DNA of 64,000 nucleotides, from NCBI GenBank assembly GCA_014925825.1, contig JACGCK010000012.1, forward strand, positions 558,001 through 622,000, written 5' to 3'. The DNA comes from Pholiota molesta (taxonomy: Eukaryota > Basidiomycota > Agaricomycetes > Agaricales > Strophariaceae). The position numbers and the translations under genes were made by a program. Each line of letters opens with the position of its first letter. Position 1 is the stretch's first letter. Of the stretch, positions 24,191 to 35,036 are shown in pieces. The notes beneath the pieces were generated by a model. It was not told where the DNA came from. It searched no databases and saw only the letters and a program-made list of their open reading frames with translations.

Positions 24191-24948
24191 TCACGTGGCG
24201 GCTACCTCATCCGCGTTCGACTCGAGCGCGGCGGAGGTGAGATGCGCGGTCTCGGCGTATGTCACAAGCGTGCCCCTTTCGTTCGCGTCACCTCGATAAT
24301 CGTCACCGATGCGTTCACGCATTTCCCAACCCGCACACCCGGCGCACACTGTACCTCGCCGCTCGCCAGCAGCCCCCGCACCAGCGACGTGATCAGCCCG
24401 CCATGCGACGTCACCAGCACATTCCGCGTCTCGCTGCCCAGCATTTGCCCTAGAATCCGCGTGTCCACCAATCCATCCCGCGCTTCACAAAGTCCTTGTT
24501 CGTCTCGGCCCCGTCGCTTGTAACGCGCCCAGCTCCTTCAAGCTCTTGCCCTCCAGCGCGCCCATGAACTAACATGTGTCAACGGGAAAATCCTCTTCGG
24601 TTACCAATGCACTCACCCTTTCTCGCAGCGCCTCCTCTTTGACGAGCTCGACCCCCGGATGATGCGCCAGAATTGCCTCGGCGGTCTGCGAACGTAAGCA
24701 ACTGCACCCCCATTTGCTAAGTACAGACCCACGCACCTTGACCGCCCTGCTCAGGTCGCTGCTGAACGCCTTCCCAAACTTGACGCTCTTCAACGCTTCA
24801 CCCACCACCGCGCCTGCTCTTCACCCATCGCATTCAGCGCCATGTCCTGCTGCCCTTGGATAATCCCATCGCGGTTCGCCTGCGTCTCCCCGTGCCGGAC
24901 GAGGTAGATACGCACCAGCGGCGCTGCTTCGGAATCCGGCGACGTCAT
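24191..24948 (-). CDS. Histidine phosphatase family protein (phosphoglycerate-mutase-like)
   Basis: A branch-2-like phosphatase/mutase fold enzyme that works through a phosphohistidine; the substrate is unknown. The start at 24948 gives MTSPDSEAAPLVRIYLVRHG, with the catalytic RHGETQANRDG and QGQQDMALNAMGEEQA. Next come FGKAFSSDLSRAVK, TAEAILAHHPGVEL, RERFMGALEGKSLKELGA and the second catalytic histidine in NVLVTSHGGLITSL. It ends LTSAALESNADEVAAT. Two introns (about 50 nt) are clear. Single-base breaks near 24525-24545 and 24477 are needed to read NKDFVKRGMDWW into ILGQMLGSE. The stop lies only 82 bp upstream of the exchanger ATG, on the same strand, so that promoter must be very short or overlap this gene. 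Confidence 0.85.
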
Positions 24949-25305
24949 TTTCTATTTCTCTAGACCAAGTACCGCGATCCACTCCGGTTTTCTTGGCGGT
25001 CTTTCTACGCCTATGCACTCCTTCAACCTTCTAAATCTAGCTGAACACCTCCTTCTCTGGTATGGATCTCAGAGGCTGTGCGTGTCAGTAGTCCGTCAAG
25101 ATAAGCACCTCCAAAGATGCGCTAGCAATATTAATGACGAACTTTTCCTGGGAAGAATCGAATCTCATCTAGGAACACCTCTCGCGTGACATCATTACCA
25201 ACTCTGCCATGGACGAGGAACGTGCCCACCTTTCCTTCAATCTCTCCCAACTAATCGTATCTGCCTCACCCATCTCGCTCCACACACACTCACTCTGCCG
25301 CTCAA
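24949..25305. promoter_or_regulatory. Divergent promoter of the phosphatase and F-box genes
   Basis: About 357 bp between two divergent ATGs. No other gene was recognised. Confidence 0.4.
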
Positions 25306-26571
25306 ATGCCAACACCATTGAAGTTGGGTCCTTCTCGCGATCTACCCCTTGATGTCTTTGACTGCATAATGGATATGCTTGCCTGTCTCGACGACTTCGA
25401 CACCTTGGAGATGTGCTCAATGGCTTGCAAAGACCTCCGACCATTGTGTTTGAGGTTTATGCTGGCGAAGATCAGAATTGCAGACACGGACATCCAGCAG
25501 CCTTCGTTACCCATTGACCAGGTCAAAGACTTGATGGACAGAAATCCGACCCTTTCCCGGTACATACAGTGTCTGGAAGTCTATATTGAGCCGACCGAAT
25601 TCGACAACCCAAATTTCCCGATTATTTTGGACCAACTGCGAAATTTGCATACTCTGGTGATAAGTGGCATTGCCCGCCGTCGATACATCAGCACGACGCA
25701 CAGCAGAAACCCAATCCCGGAGCCTCTGTGGATGTCCTTCGAACACTTGATCCGTACGCCATCTCTCATCAATCTGCAACTTTCTTTCTCGACGATTTTC
25801 CCATTCCCTGGATTTTGGCAGCCTCTACCTCGCTCAAGAATTTGAGCGTGTCATATATCGACAACCCCACAGACTCCACGCGAACTGCTGCTTTTGGACC
25901 GAAACCACCAGTATTGCGCTCTTTTACTGTTGCCTTAGAAGGTTCAATCAACATCGGGAGATCGCTTCTCACTTCGAAAGGCCCGACGGTCTACCAGTGG
26001 TTGACTTCACGGCACTCGAAAATCTGACAATCAACGCCATTAATGCACATCATACTACAGAACACGAGATGATAGTGATGTATCTGTATGTTTCTACCAA
26101 CCTGCGGAGCCTCCACTTACAAGGTCGGTGACTCAGAATATAGGGTGGCTCGTAACTTAACTGACCTATCGCGTTCTTATATATTAGTAGATGACACATT
26201 CGCGACATTCATAGTTGACTTCGCCGACTATCTACATCCGCTTTCCCTCAGGACGCTGGAACATCTCACGCTGGGCTTTGTCGCCGACGACGCATGCGAT
26301 CCGTATTTCGGGGCCCCGATGAAGTGGCCAAGTGATGGCAGCCGGTGCCCGTTGCACACCCTCGACCTAGAGATCACGCTCTTGGCAAGCACGGTATTTT
26401 ATGGATCCGCAGGTTTGGGACAGACTTGATGTCCTTGCAGCTTCTAGCCTTCGCAGCGTTTCTCTTGAGGTTTATATCTGTGAGGTTTGCCTACGGAAGC
26501 TGAACCTTGGCGGAGCGACTTTCAGAGATATTGCGAGCTGCTTCGGTGGCTTGCCAAGGAGCCCCGTATGA
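25306..26571 (+). CDS. F-box protein with leucine-rich-like body
   Basis: A probable SCF substrate adaptor. The F-box is at residues 11-50 (RDLPLDVFDCIMDMLACLDD, then LEMCSMACKDLRPLCLRF). The body shows irregular leucine-rich units typical of fungal F-box/LRR-like proteins (LRNLHTLVISGI, SLINLQLSF, LKNLSVSYIDNP, LENLTINAI, LRSLHLQ, RTLEHLTLGF). An intron near 26121-26190 joins to a later exon, and the product ends SCFGGLPRSPV. One frame break near 25790 separates LINLQLSF from LDDFPIPWILAAST, and others are likely between 25980 and 26420. The target is unknown. Confidence 0.68.
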
Positions 26572-27022
26572 ATTTTCCTTCTTCGTCTCGTAGTAATGGG
26601 GCCTGTAGTAAGTAGTATGTATGCATACATGTTGCATAGGCAAGACAAATAAAGAGATAGATATGTACGCACTGGAACACAATAAATAGATCGTTCAATG
26701 GTAGCTATATATGTGTAATATTCTATTGCCATTCACTTCTTGAAATGTGTTCATCATCTGCATTATTGACTCTACTACGTAGTCATCGCCACATTCCGAC
26801 AGAACATCGCAATGTCACATCGACCAGCAATCATGGGATGCCCTCCATCGACCTATCCCAAGGATTCGAATGTAACTAAGGACGATTCGGTGAATGAATT
26901 ACTCATTGAGAGCTACCTAGCCAGATTTGGCCTATCCTAAACAGTTCTTGCTCAGGTCGAACCAAAGAAGGGTATCGAAAGAAGGTGAAATTGAAAATAG
27001 AATAAATACACGAGTTCGAACA
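26572..27022. other. Convergent 3' intergenic region
   Basis: AT-rich sequence, no coding signal. Confidence 0.45.
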
Positions 27023-28204
27023 TTAGTGAGACCTTATACTGCGACCACAAAGAAAATAGACAGCAAGGGTTACAAGTGCCAGCGTAGAGAAAATATTTGA
27101 CTGGAATGTGGGAAGGCAGCTGAAGCTGGAGCTGTGGTTGTTGACGGTGTCGGGTCCACTGTCTGGACGACCGTAGACGTGGGCTGAATTGTGGAAGTAC
27201 CAAGAACTGGAGCGGGAGTGCTGCCCCAGCGGCAGTCGTGGGGGTGGTTACAGATACTGTGCCGTTCTGTACAACGAGAAATTCGAAAGTGAGGGTGTAG
27301 TCTCTGGAGTCCCGAGGTACGTGACTTCAAGAGTATGGGGTCCAACGGTAAGATTGCCCGTGTCGAAGAGGAGCCTGTTGAATTGTACTCCAGTTGGATT
27401 GCTAGTAGAGCAGCAGCGTCAAGCAGGACGTCAAAAGGCACCGCAGTTTGTCCGTCACAGAGTAGCTGGCTGTATGTGGGATGTGTCGACAGGTAGAGAG
27501 GGGTCGAAAAATCCATAATAGAGAAGAGAAATACCTAATAAAAAGGTAGGAATAAAAGCAAATCATTGTAAGGAGCGTATTGACCATGAGGAAAGCAGGG
27601 TACTCACCAGTAAAAGTGAATGAAAGCTTGGACCCCGTTTTACCTGTTTCAAATCCTGGAGAAAATGACGTCCATCCCGCATCGAATTGTAAGCCTGGAT
27701 CAGTGGAATCGATTGCAATAGCAGCTGTAGCCAACGAAACGCTGGCTGAAGGAAGGTATTTGATATAGTCCAGCCAGAAGGTCTGATTATTCGTCACTGT
27801 GGTTGCGACAGTCAGTGTGTGTGGGCCATCCGTTAATGTGTCTATTTCGCAAAGATCAAGGTTGTTTTCTGGCGTAGTGTAAGCCATGGCAGGAACAGCC
27901 ACATTGTCGACAAAACAGTGCCACGAAATTGTCCATTTGGATTGGCGAACTGAACCGAGCCTGTAATGAGCACTCGAGTACCTAGAAACGAAAATTATTC
28001 TATTCTGAGATAGCAAACGAAATAAAAACGTACCAGAAAATTGGTAAGAGAAGCTACCAGTAGAATTTGTCCCATGCGACGTGCTCAGGTAGGGAGCGCC
28101 AAAATTCCGATGTTATCCAGGCTGCCTCGATCTGCAAACCAAGTTCCACTATAATTTATTGCGCTGTCGGTGTCATCCACGATTATCCAGCGTGATGTCG
28201 ACAT
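27023..28204 (-). CDS. Predicted surface-anchored protein, paralogue of the next gene (galactose-binding-like repeats)
   Basis: Probably a cell-surface protein of a mushroom-specific type with two jelly-roll-like repeats. The start at 28204 gives MSTSRWIIVDDTDSAINYSG. Then come CFVDNVAVPAMAYTTPENNL, LCEIDTLTDGPHTLTVATTV, QTFWLDYIKYLPSAS, and a second unit starting IAIDSTDPGLQFDAGW. The C-terminus is Thr/Pro/Ser-rich (STIQPTSTVVQTVDPTPS) and then a hydrophobic tail LALVTLAVYFLC, which looks like a GPI signal. Reading into that tail needs one frame change near 27085; without it the frame stops at 27070. Several introns. No function is known to me. Confidence 0.6.
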
Positions 28205-29113
28205 TCTCCTTCCAGTTTTCTCCTCTTTCGTTATCGCTTGATGATTGAGAATTGAAGACGATGGACGAGCAAAGTAGAAAGAATGTGTGGGTGCGGGTGG
28301 CAAAGAGCGAATAATGCACAAATCCAGCTGTCTTGGAACTTGTCGAAACTTTATAGTAACACGAGGCTGTTCCAGGGCTGTTCCGCCAATACCACTCATG
28401 GTCGTAGCGGCGGGATGGCCCTGAAGCGCGTGTGTTCAAATCCATAGCAACAGGTGAAGCCGGTGAAGAGCGGTCACCTTTCGTGTTTGTCGCTGGAAGA
28501 CTTTCATAGTTGTGTAAGTAGTAATTCAAAGCATGATTCAGAAATTCAGATGCCGATATCGAGGTTTGCTATGTGTGGTGGAACAGGGCGGTCTCCTTGC
28601 GAGCTGTGCTGGTGGCCATTTCGTGAAATGCAAGCTGAAGTTACCTTACGGTATCGGTGGGACATAGAACGCTCAGCAACGATGACTGAGTGTGCTAGTT
28701 GACCGGTGACCGCGATAGTTTGATCTTTATCCAATCTTTATTTATCTCCATCAGAGATGGACCCAACTTGATGATATCATCAATTCACCTTTTCTGCCGT
28801 TGGTTTTTCATGTTCTGTTACTACTGGCATTTTTGTTCCACTGTATAAAAAATGTGATTCCAAAGACAGCAAAACCACTGCATTCACTTTGACATTCATC
28901 GTTGGAAAAGCGCTTACTACTATAATGAATAACCCTAATTCTATACTAGATAAATCACGAGTCCATGGAAATGGAAGTCATAAAACCTAACGCGAAGAAT
29001 ATACAGATCCCCAATACATATCTACAACATATCTCACGAAAAAAGAGATTCCACAAAAGAAAAACAAGTCCATTCAAGTCACTCGTTCCCTACCAAGTCC
29101 ACCAGTACGAATT
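28205..29113. other. Intergenic between tandem paralogues
   Basis: No gene recognised. It contains the promoter of the surface protein that starts at 28204 and the 3' flank of its paralogue. Confidence 0.45.
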
Positions 29114-30809
29114 TTATGGACGCCCAGTTGACGTCGGGGTCAATATGCCCCCGCGAAATGGATTCGTATCCGACCTGGATGACTTCGCGGAGGCACCACT
29201 GTCTCTCTGAAGGGTGTCAAAAGACGCCATGACACTCGGTGGTGGAACGGGGCTGGCCAAATTTAAGCGCCGGAATGGGTTAGCCGGAGAGGACGGTGCT
29301 GGTGATGCCGTAGACGACCGCGGCGTCTCTGAGAACTCGATAAGCATGCCGCTCGTCCTTGTCGACGGAGGCATGGAGGTCGACGTTGACGGTTGCGGTC
29401 GGTAATTGGAAAATTCTTCCGATCGCTCTGGTACCGGAGAGCTGACCCTCTTCTGCGAAAAAGTCCGCTCTTCAAGAATAGGCATTTCTTCTGAGGCTTG
29501 CTGAAGGTTTCTTGCTTTGGCGGTGAAAAGGCGCGTACGGAATCCGAGTTTCGGAGAGTGGATTCGCGCATGGCATACGTGTCTGCGTCGGTGAAAGTGT
29601 CGTCAACATCTGGATGGAATACCATATTATTTGCAGGATTGAGCTTGGATTTGTACCTGGCCCCCTTTGCCGACCGCGTCGGTGACGGACAAGCAACAAG
29701 ATGAGAAGTAGCGCCAGTACCCCGCCCAAGACACCCCTACACAGCAGCGAGATTGAGAGAGTTGACTTTCCATTACTGTCAGAGGCGCAGAAGATCCTGT
29801 AGGCGGTAGAGCTGTGCCAGTGGAAGAATTCCCGACAACCGATGACGGCCATTTTCTACCAGCAGAAAGTCAAGACTAAGAGGTGGGCTGGGACTGTCCA
29901 GCGGAGACTGATAAGTGACAGGAGTGTGTGCTCTTTCGTAGGATCAAGAGAGGTGTAATCAAGCAGGAGTGAGTTGTAGGATAGATCTGAAGAGTTGGGC
30001 GCTTGTAACGAGGGGATCGACCAATTCTGCGCAACACCATCAGCACAGCGAGGGCTACCCTTCCGTGCGGAATGATCGCCGTTGAAAAGATCACCTCGTC
30101 TGATACTGTTGGGGAGAGCTATACCAGGTGATTCCCGTTCCTATCGACATAATATTCTAAAAAACACCACAAAAATAATGGTAAGACGTACCGTTGAAGG
30201 TAAATTGGAAGCTTGCTGAATCCGCACCCAGGGTGGGCGATAGTTTTGCTGTCCCCAAATTTCCCAATCCGTAGGTGGTGTGAATTGTAGCGCAGAATCC
30301 GTCGAATTGATCAAAATCGTCCTGTCAGTGAGCGGATCTGTAGGCAGTGGGGTAAATCGGATATAGTCGAGCCAGAAAGGCTTGGTTTGGCTGGCTGTGA
30401 TATTCATAGTGAGGATATGGGGGCTGTGTTCAGGCCGTCATGACTGCAATAGCTCGTCCATGGAAAGCCTCGTAGTGCAGTGCTATTAATTTGTATGGCA
30501 ATATTATCTACCGAACATTGCCACGAAGGATCCTGGCTGTGCGAAGCTGGTAGATGAAGCTGGGAGAGACACCGAATACTTCAATTGAAGACCTGAGGAT
30601 TGATTATGAACGATAGGACGGATATGACAAAAATATGCGTACCGTTGAAAGCATACGAAAGACTCCCATTCGACGTCAGCACATGTGCTGTCTGAAGATG
30701 GCGTTGTCCAATAGTACTTCACCAGGAACACTCCCATTGATACTAGCCCACCCTGAGCTACTGTAGTTTATCGCAGTGTCGCTATCATCGATAATCACAA
30801 TCGCGACAT
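29114..30809 (-). CDS. Predicted single-pass membrane protein with galactose-binding-like repeats
   Basis: A paralogue of the neighbouring gene with a different end. The first unit reads AIVIIDDSDTAINYSSSGWA. Next comes DPSWQCSVDNIAIQINS, then MNITASQTKPFWLDYIRFTP and a second unit ILINSTDSALQFTPPTDWE. A transmembrane helix follows (GVLGGVLALLLILLLV, then basic RHRRGRQRG). A long Ser/Pro-rich cytosolic tail has MVFHPDVDDTFTDADTYAMR and ends TNPFRGGILTPTSTGRP. The start is placed at the ATG at 30809, which needs one base restored to reach the frame of the first unit. A TATA-like ATATAAATA lies about 380 bp upstream (about 31190), so a 5' non-coding exon is possible. Probably a surface sensor or adhesion protein; function unknown. 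Confidence 0.58.
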
Positions 30810-33193
30810 ATCTTACGGTGGAACGGCAGCGGCAGCGCGCAGTGGCAAGGGAACGTGGGTATAAGCGAATGGAAGAAAAGCAATGTTGCCACGGAACAGA
30901 AACTTTAAAGACTTACCTCACAATGACTCGACACCGCCTCTATGCCGACAACGGCGTGTTTGCAGATCGCGTTGATCGTGGGCTTCGCGAACAAGATGGT
31001 CATGGTCTAGAGCTGTGTGTGAACTTTTCCAACGCGACGACACTGAGGTTACGAGGTCGTTCAACCGTTGGGTGGCATCCCGTCTGAACTTAGGCCACGT
31101 CGCTAAGTAATCTGGATTCTCGAAGTGAGGTGAGGCTGGTTGCTGCAAGCCTGAGGCACGTCCTATCCTGCTGCTAGCCTCGTGCGCAGGTATTTATATC
31201 GCCCTCGTTCCGATAGGTGTGCAGAGTGCGCGCTGAGAGCGTTGACAATGACGGATCAGACAGGGCGTAAGTTACTAGTTTCCTGGGAAAAGCGCTCGCG
31301 CCAAGCACGCGCGCAAGACACGTGTTGTCGCTTCAAAATATATAAATAGCTCGTCCGGGCTTGAGGGGCCTGAGGAATCCCTCTGGATGACGCCGAAGTG
31401 AGATCAGACAGGCTAATTTATGCGGACCTCAGGGCTTACCCATGGAGATGCAGAGCCATGGAAAGCTCTGATAAAAGGAAGTTCGGACATCCCACAAGGC
31501 CGCTAAGGAGGAGACCGAGAGGAGAGGAGAGGAGAGAGAAGTGAACTGTCAAGCTGAAGAAGCGCCGGTCTCGGTGCCGGTATGATGTGGAATCGCAAAT
31601 CTTTGATGTGCACTCGCGGTATTTAGGCGTTCGCATTCATAGAGGAGCGAGAAATTATAATTATCTCTTAGAAAGAGATGTGTTTATGGCTTGCTCGATT
31701 GCTCAATTGCTTGAAGCTTCAACGATATTGTGCAGCAAGTGAATGTGTCTTTGTAGCAGTGAGAACCAGCAAAATAGATCGAAATTCATCAGCTTATCAG
31801 CTCGGACTTGATGTACAAATGCTGTACGCCTTTCCTCTCAGCGAATTCTGGGGGCATCTTATCAGCACATCACCGTTTCAGGCCTTGCTGATATGGATTC
31901 AACACACCGAGTTTAATAACGTCTCCGAGGCAAGGAAGACAAAGGAGGGTTTGTACAGGTCATAAACTGGAGACCATGAAACGGAACATGTTGTTATAAT
32001 CCCATACAAAGTGCATAAGAGTGAGACAACTAGCAGGAGGCCAATATCGGCCATGAGCTTGAGAGCGAACAAGGCTGCGAATTACAAGGCTGCGGCCGGA
32101 TTTGACAGGCAAGAGAGCCGAGCACCACGTCTAAATGTCTCGTAAGTTGAATCGAGTTCGAACGTTCATTAATTAAATAATGAGCTCTTACATCGGCGGA
32201 ATCATATGATAAAGTTGATGATGTCCATCATAAGTAGTACTAGAGGTATCGCATGTTTCCCCGTTCGCTTGTGTTATGGGGCGTAATTGAACAGTTGGAG
32301 TCGTGTGAGACGCGCGCTAGGATGATGGAGGCCGAGCGCTGTGGGAGGCCAAAAAATTTAGTCAGAAAACGAATTGCTATACTTTTACGTTCATTTACGT
32401 ACTCTGTAGTATTGAGTTTTGATAAGAAAGTCATCGCACGACCTTCGCAATTGTGGATTGGAAGATACCAAAAGGCTGTAAACCAGCGCCACGCATGTGC
32501 GAGAGGGCGGCGCCGGCGCGCGCACGGCGGATGGCAACCTCAATTTGCCATCCGCCCTGATTTTACTGCAAACATGTGGGCACCATTTTTCATGGTGATT
32601 TGGGTGCTTTCTGGTGATTGAATGTGTTCGCTGCTGGGACTTTGCCCGTCCGAAGTCCGAAATTCATGCCACAATTGGTCACTGGTGTTTGCATGTTAGT
32701 GTCGTTCCGTCGGGTATTATAACCAAGTGGAGTTTTGATGTTCATGAGAAGCGGGTGCTTCTGATATGAGAGTATGACAAGGTATGACACCACGGTGTTG
32801 CACTCCTGCGTGTCATTTCCTCTGAGGTGGATATTCCAGTCTGAGACGAAGCAGGCAGTTTGAGACATATGGATAAGAGCGCGTTGTGGGCGTAGTGCAC
32901 AGCGGAGGCGTAGCAGAGGAGTGACAGAAAAGTGTGACGTTAGGGTGGCTAACCATATGGGAGCAGACGAAGCGGGGGACGTGACATTACTCGTGGGAAG
33001 CACCGCTTTTCTTTTTCATATCTGCACGAAAACTGGGTCAATATTTGTCTGATTTCTGTCCGTCAAAATCCCTGCCACCGACGTTGACATCGACGACGAC
33101 GAAGGCCATCTTCACCGCCGCAGACAGCGACCACGCCCCATCCATCCCCCGTCTGCAAGTGTTTCTCCTTTCTCATTCGGCTTACTCCTGACC
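30810..33193. other. Intergenic, no gene recognised (contains a hairpin)
   Basis: About 2.4 kb between divergent genes. TATA-like sequences occur near 31190 (minus) and 31341 (plus, ATATATAAATAG), but no convincing product follows the latter. A perfect 12-bp-stem hairpin lies at 32526-32556. Confidence 0.4.
32526..32556. repeat. Perfect inverted repeat (12-bp arms, 7-nt loop)
   Basis: Arms ggcggatggcaa and ttgccatccgcc flank cctcaat. The arms are fully complementary. It follows a very GC-rich run (32501-32528). It is not near an obvious gene end. It could be a protein-binding palindrome or a structured RNA; no role is shown. Confidence 0.6.
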
Positions 33194-35036
33194 ATGACTG
33201 TCCCCCCAGCAGTTTCGTCCGCTGCTTATCCTGCTTCCGCCGAGATGCACCACCGTCCCCTCCCCACTGTCCGCTCCTTGTCTTCTCTTTCACCAAGCGT
33301 TGTATCGAGTAGAGCACCGACTCCCCGACCCTCCCCATTACTACCGGCAGCATCCTTCGGCTACCCCGCGGACAAGTACGACTCGTCACAGGCGCAACAG
33401 TTGCACCCACTGCAGCTGCAGCAGCCTACGATATGCGGACTTCCTCTGAAATACGTATCGTGAGTGTTCTGGAGAGCAGCAGTTGGGCTTTATTGACAAA
33501 CCTAGACTGGTCACTCTTGCGGTTCAAAACGCTGCACTCTCTATCGTGATGCACTATTCGCGCGTGTCAATACCTCCATCGCTGGCATACTCACCAGCAT
33601 CCGCGGTCCTGCTCAACGAGCTGCTGAAGGGTTCCATCTCCTTTATCATCGCCCTCTTCCGTTCGCCCGTCCTTTATCAACAACCCCTGACGCGGCGCAA
33701 ACATGTCATTACCCCTTTTCTGTTGTGGACAGCATTCAGTGATCTGTGCGGCGAAATATTCAGTCCCGACTGCTGGAAGCTCTCCATCCCAGCCATCCTT
33801 TATGTCATTCAGAATTCGCTCCAATTCGTGGCCATTTCGAATTTGCCGGTCGCTTCGTTCCAGGTTACTTACCAGATGAAAATCCTAACAACGGCAGCCT
33901 TTTCGGTGGCTCTTCTCCGGAAGAAGCTGACGGGCATTAAATGGCTTGCTCTCTTCTTCCTCGCGATTGGGGTTGGAATCGTGCAGATTCAAAGTACAGT
34001 TGGGACTGGGCACGTAATTTCGAAACCCTCGCCCACGGCAGTTGGAAGCGCCCACGAATTCCATATGCATGTGATGAACCCTCTCAAAGGATTCGGGGCA
34101 GTCACCGCCGCTTGCTTCACTTCCGGTCTCGCTGGAGTATACTTTGAGATGGTTCTGAAGGGATCAAAGGCGGACCTATGGGTGCGCAACGTCAGCTCTC
34201 CTTGTTTCCTTGATTCCTGCCCTCCTCCCCATCGTATGGGCTTCGACTCCACCAAACTCGCAAGGTTTCTTTTGGGATTGTTCCGCAACTTTGGAGCTTG
34301 GGCATGGGCAACCGTGGCGATTCAGGTATTCGGTGGCTAGTGACTGCGATCGTGATCAAATATTCCGACAACATCCTGAAGGGATTTGCACTTCCCTGTC
34401 GATCGTCCTTTCATTCCTCGCTTCAGTTGCGCTCTTCGACTTCCACATTACCCCATCTTTTGTTGTCGGAGCATCAACCGTGCTCTGCGCTACCTGGATG
34501 TATAATCACCTACGCCTCCATCTTCAACGCTGCCTTCTGCTGCATCATCGCCAGTCATGAAGGAACCCTTGTTTTCCGTTGTATTGAACGACGCTTCCCC
34601 TGCATCATCTGGAAAGTCCTCACCATCGCCGTCACCATTCTATCCTGAGACGCCTACAGGCGCCGAGTCAACCACGACATTAGGACTCGGCTCGTTTATG
34701 CGACGAAAATCAGGGGGCGTTGGGGAGCAGGGCTCAGTCGGAATAGCAGCACAGCAAGTTGACCGGAATGCTAAGCGGGAGCAACGGTGGACTATCTGGA
34801 GGGCGGGGGGAACTAGGACTAGCAGAAAGTGGCGAATTGGTACCCCTAGAAGGCGAGTATACCACTCCTTTCACCTCAAAGCACCTTCGAGGGTGCCTTC
34901 GCGCGCACCAAGTCCTACACTCCGTAGCTTGGGTGGCTTTAGCTCATCAAGTTCAGACAGGAATCTGAGCAATGGCCAGTATCATAATGATATTGGCTGG
35001 CCCATCGAGAGCACCAGCCGCCGACGATGGTCATGA
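33194..35036 (+). CDS. Nucleotide-sugar transporter (UDP-galactose/UDP-GlcNAc type, SLC35A-like)
   Basis: A Golgi or ER antiporter that exchanges a nucleotide sugar for UMP or similar. The start at 33194 has a good context (gaccATGac). An ~80-residue Ser/Pro-rich leader precedes LPLKYVS, joined across a 46-nt intron to LVTLAVQNAALSIVMHYSR. Family signatures are SPASAVLLNELLKGSISF, IPAILYVIQNSLQFVAISNL, the loop VASFQVTYQMKILTTAAFSV, KWLALFFLAIGVGIVQ, and later GLAGVYFEMVLKGS, FRNFGAWAWATVAIQVFGG, IKYSDNILKGFA, SLSIVLSFLASVALFDFHIT and VVGASTVLCATWMYN. Frame breaks occur near 34192, 34205, 34337 and 34390, so the 3' half is approximate. A Ser/Pro-rich C-terminal tail is assumed to end near 35036. 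Confidence 0.85.
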
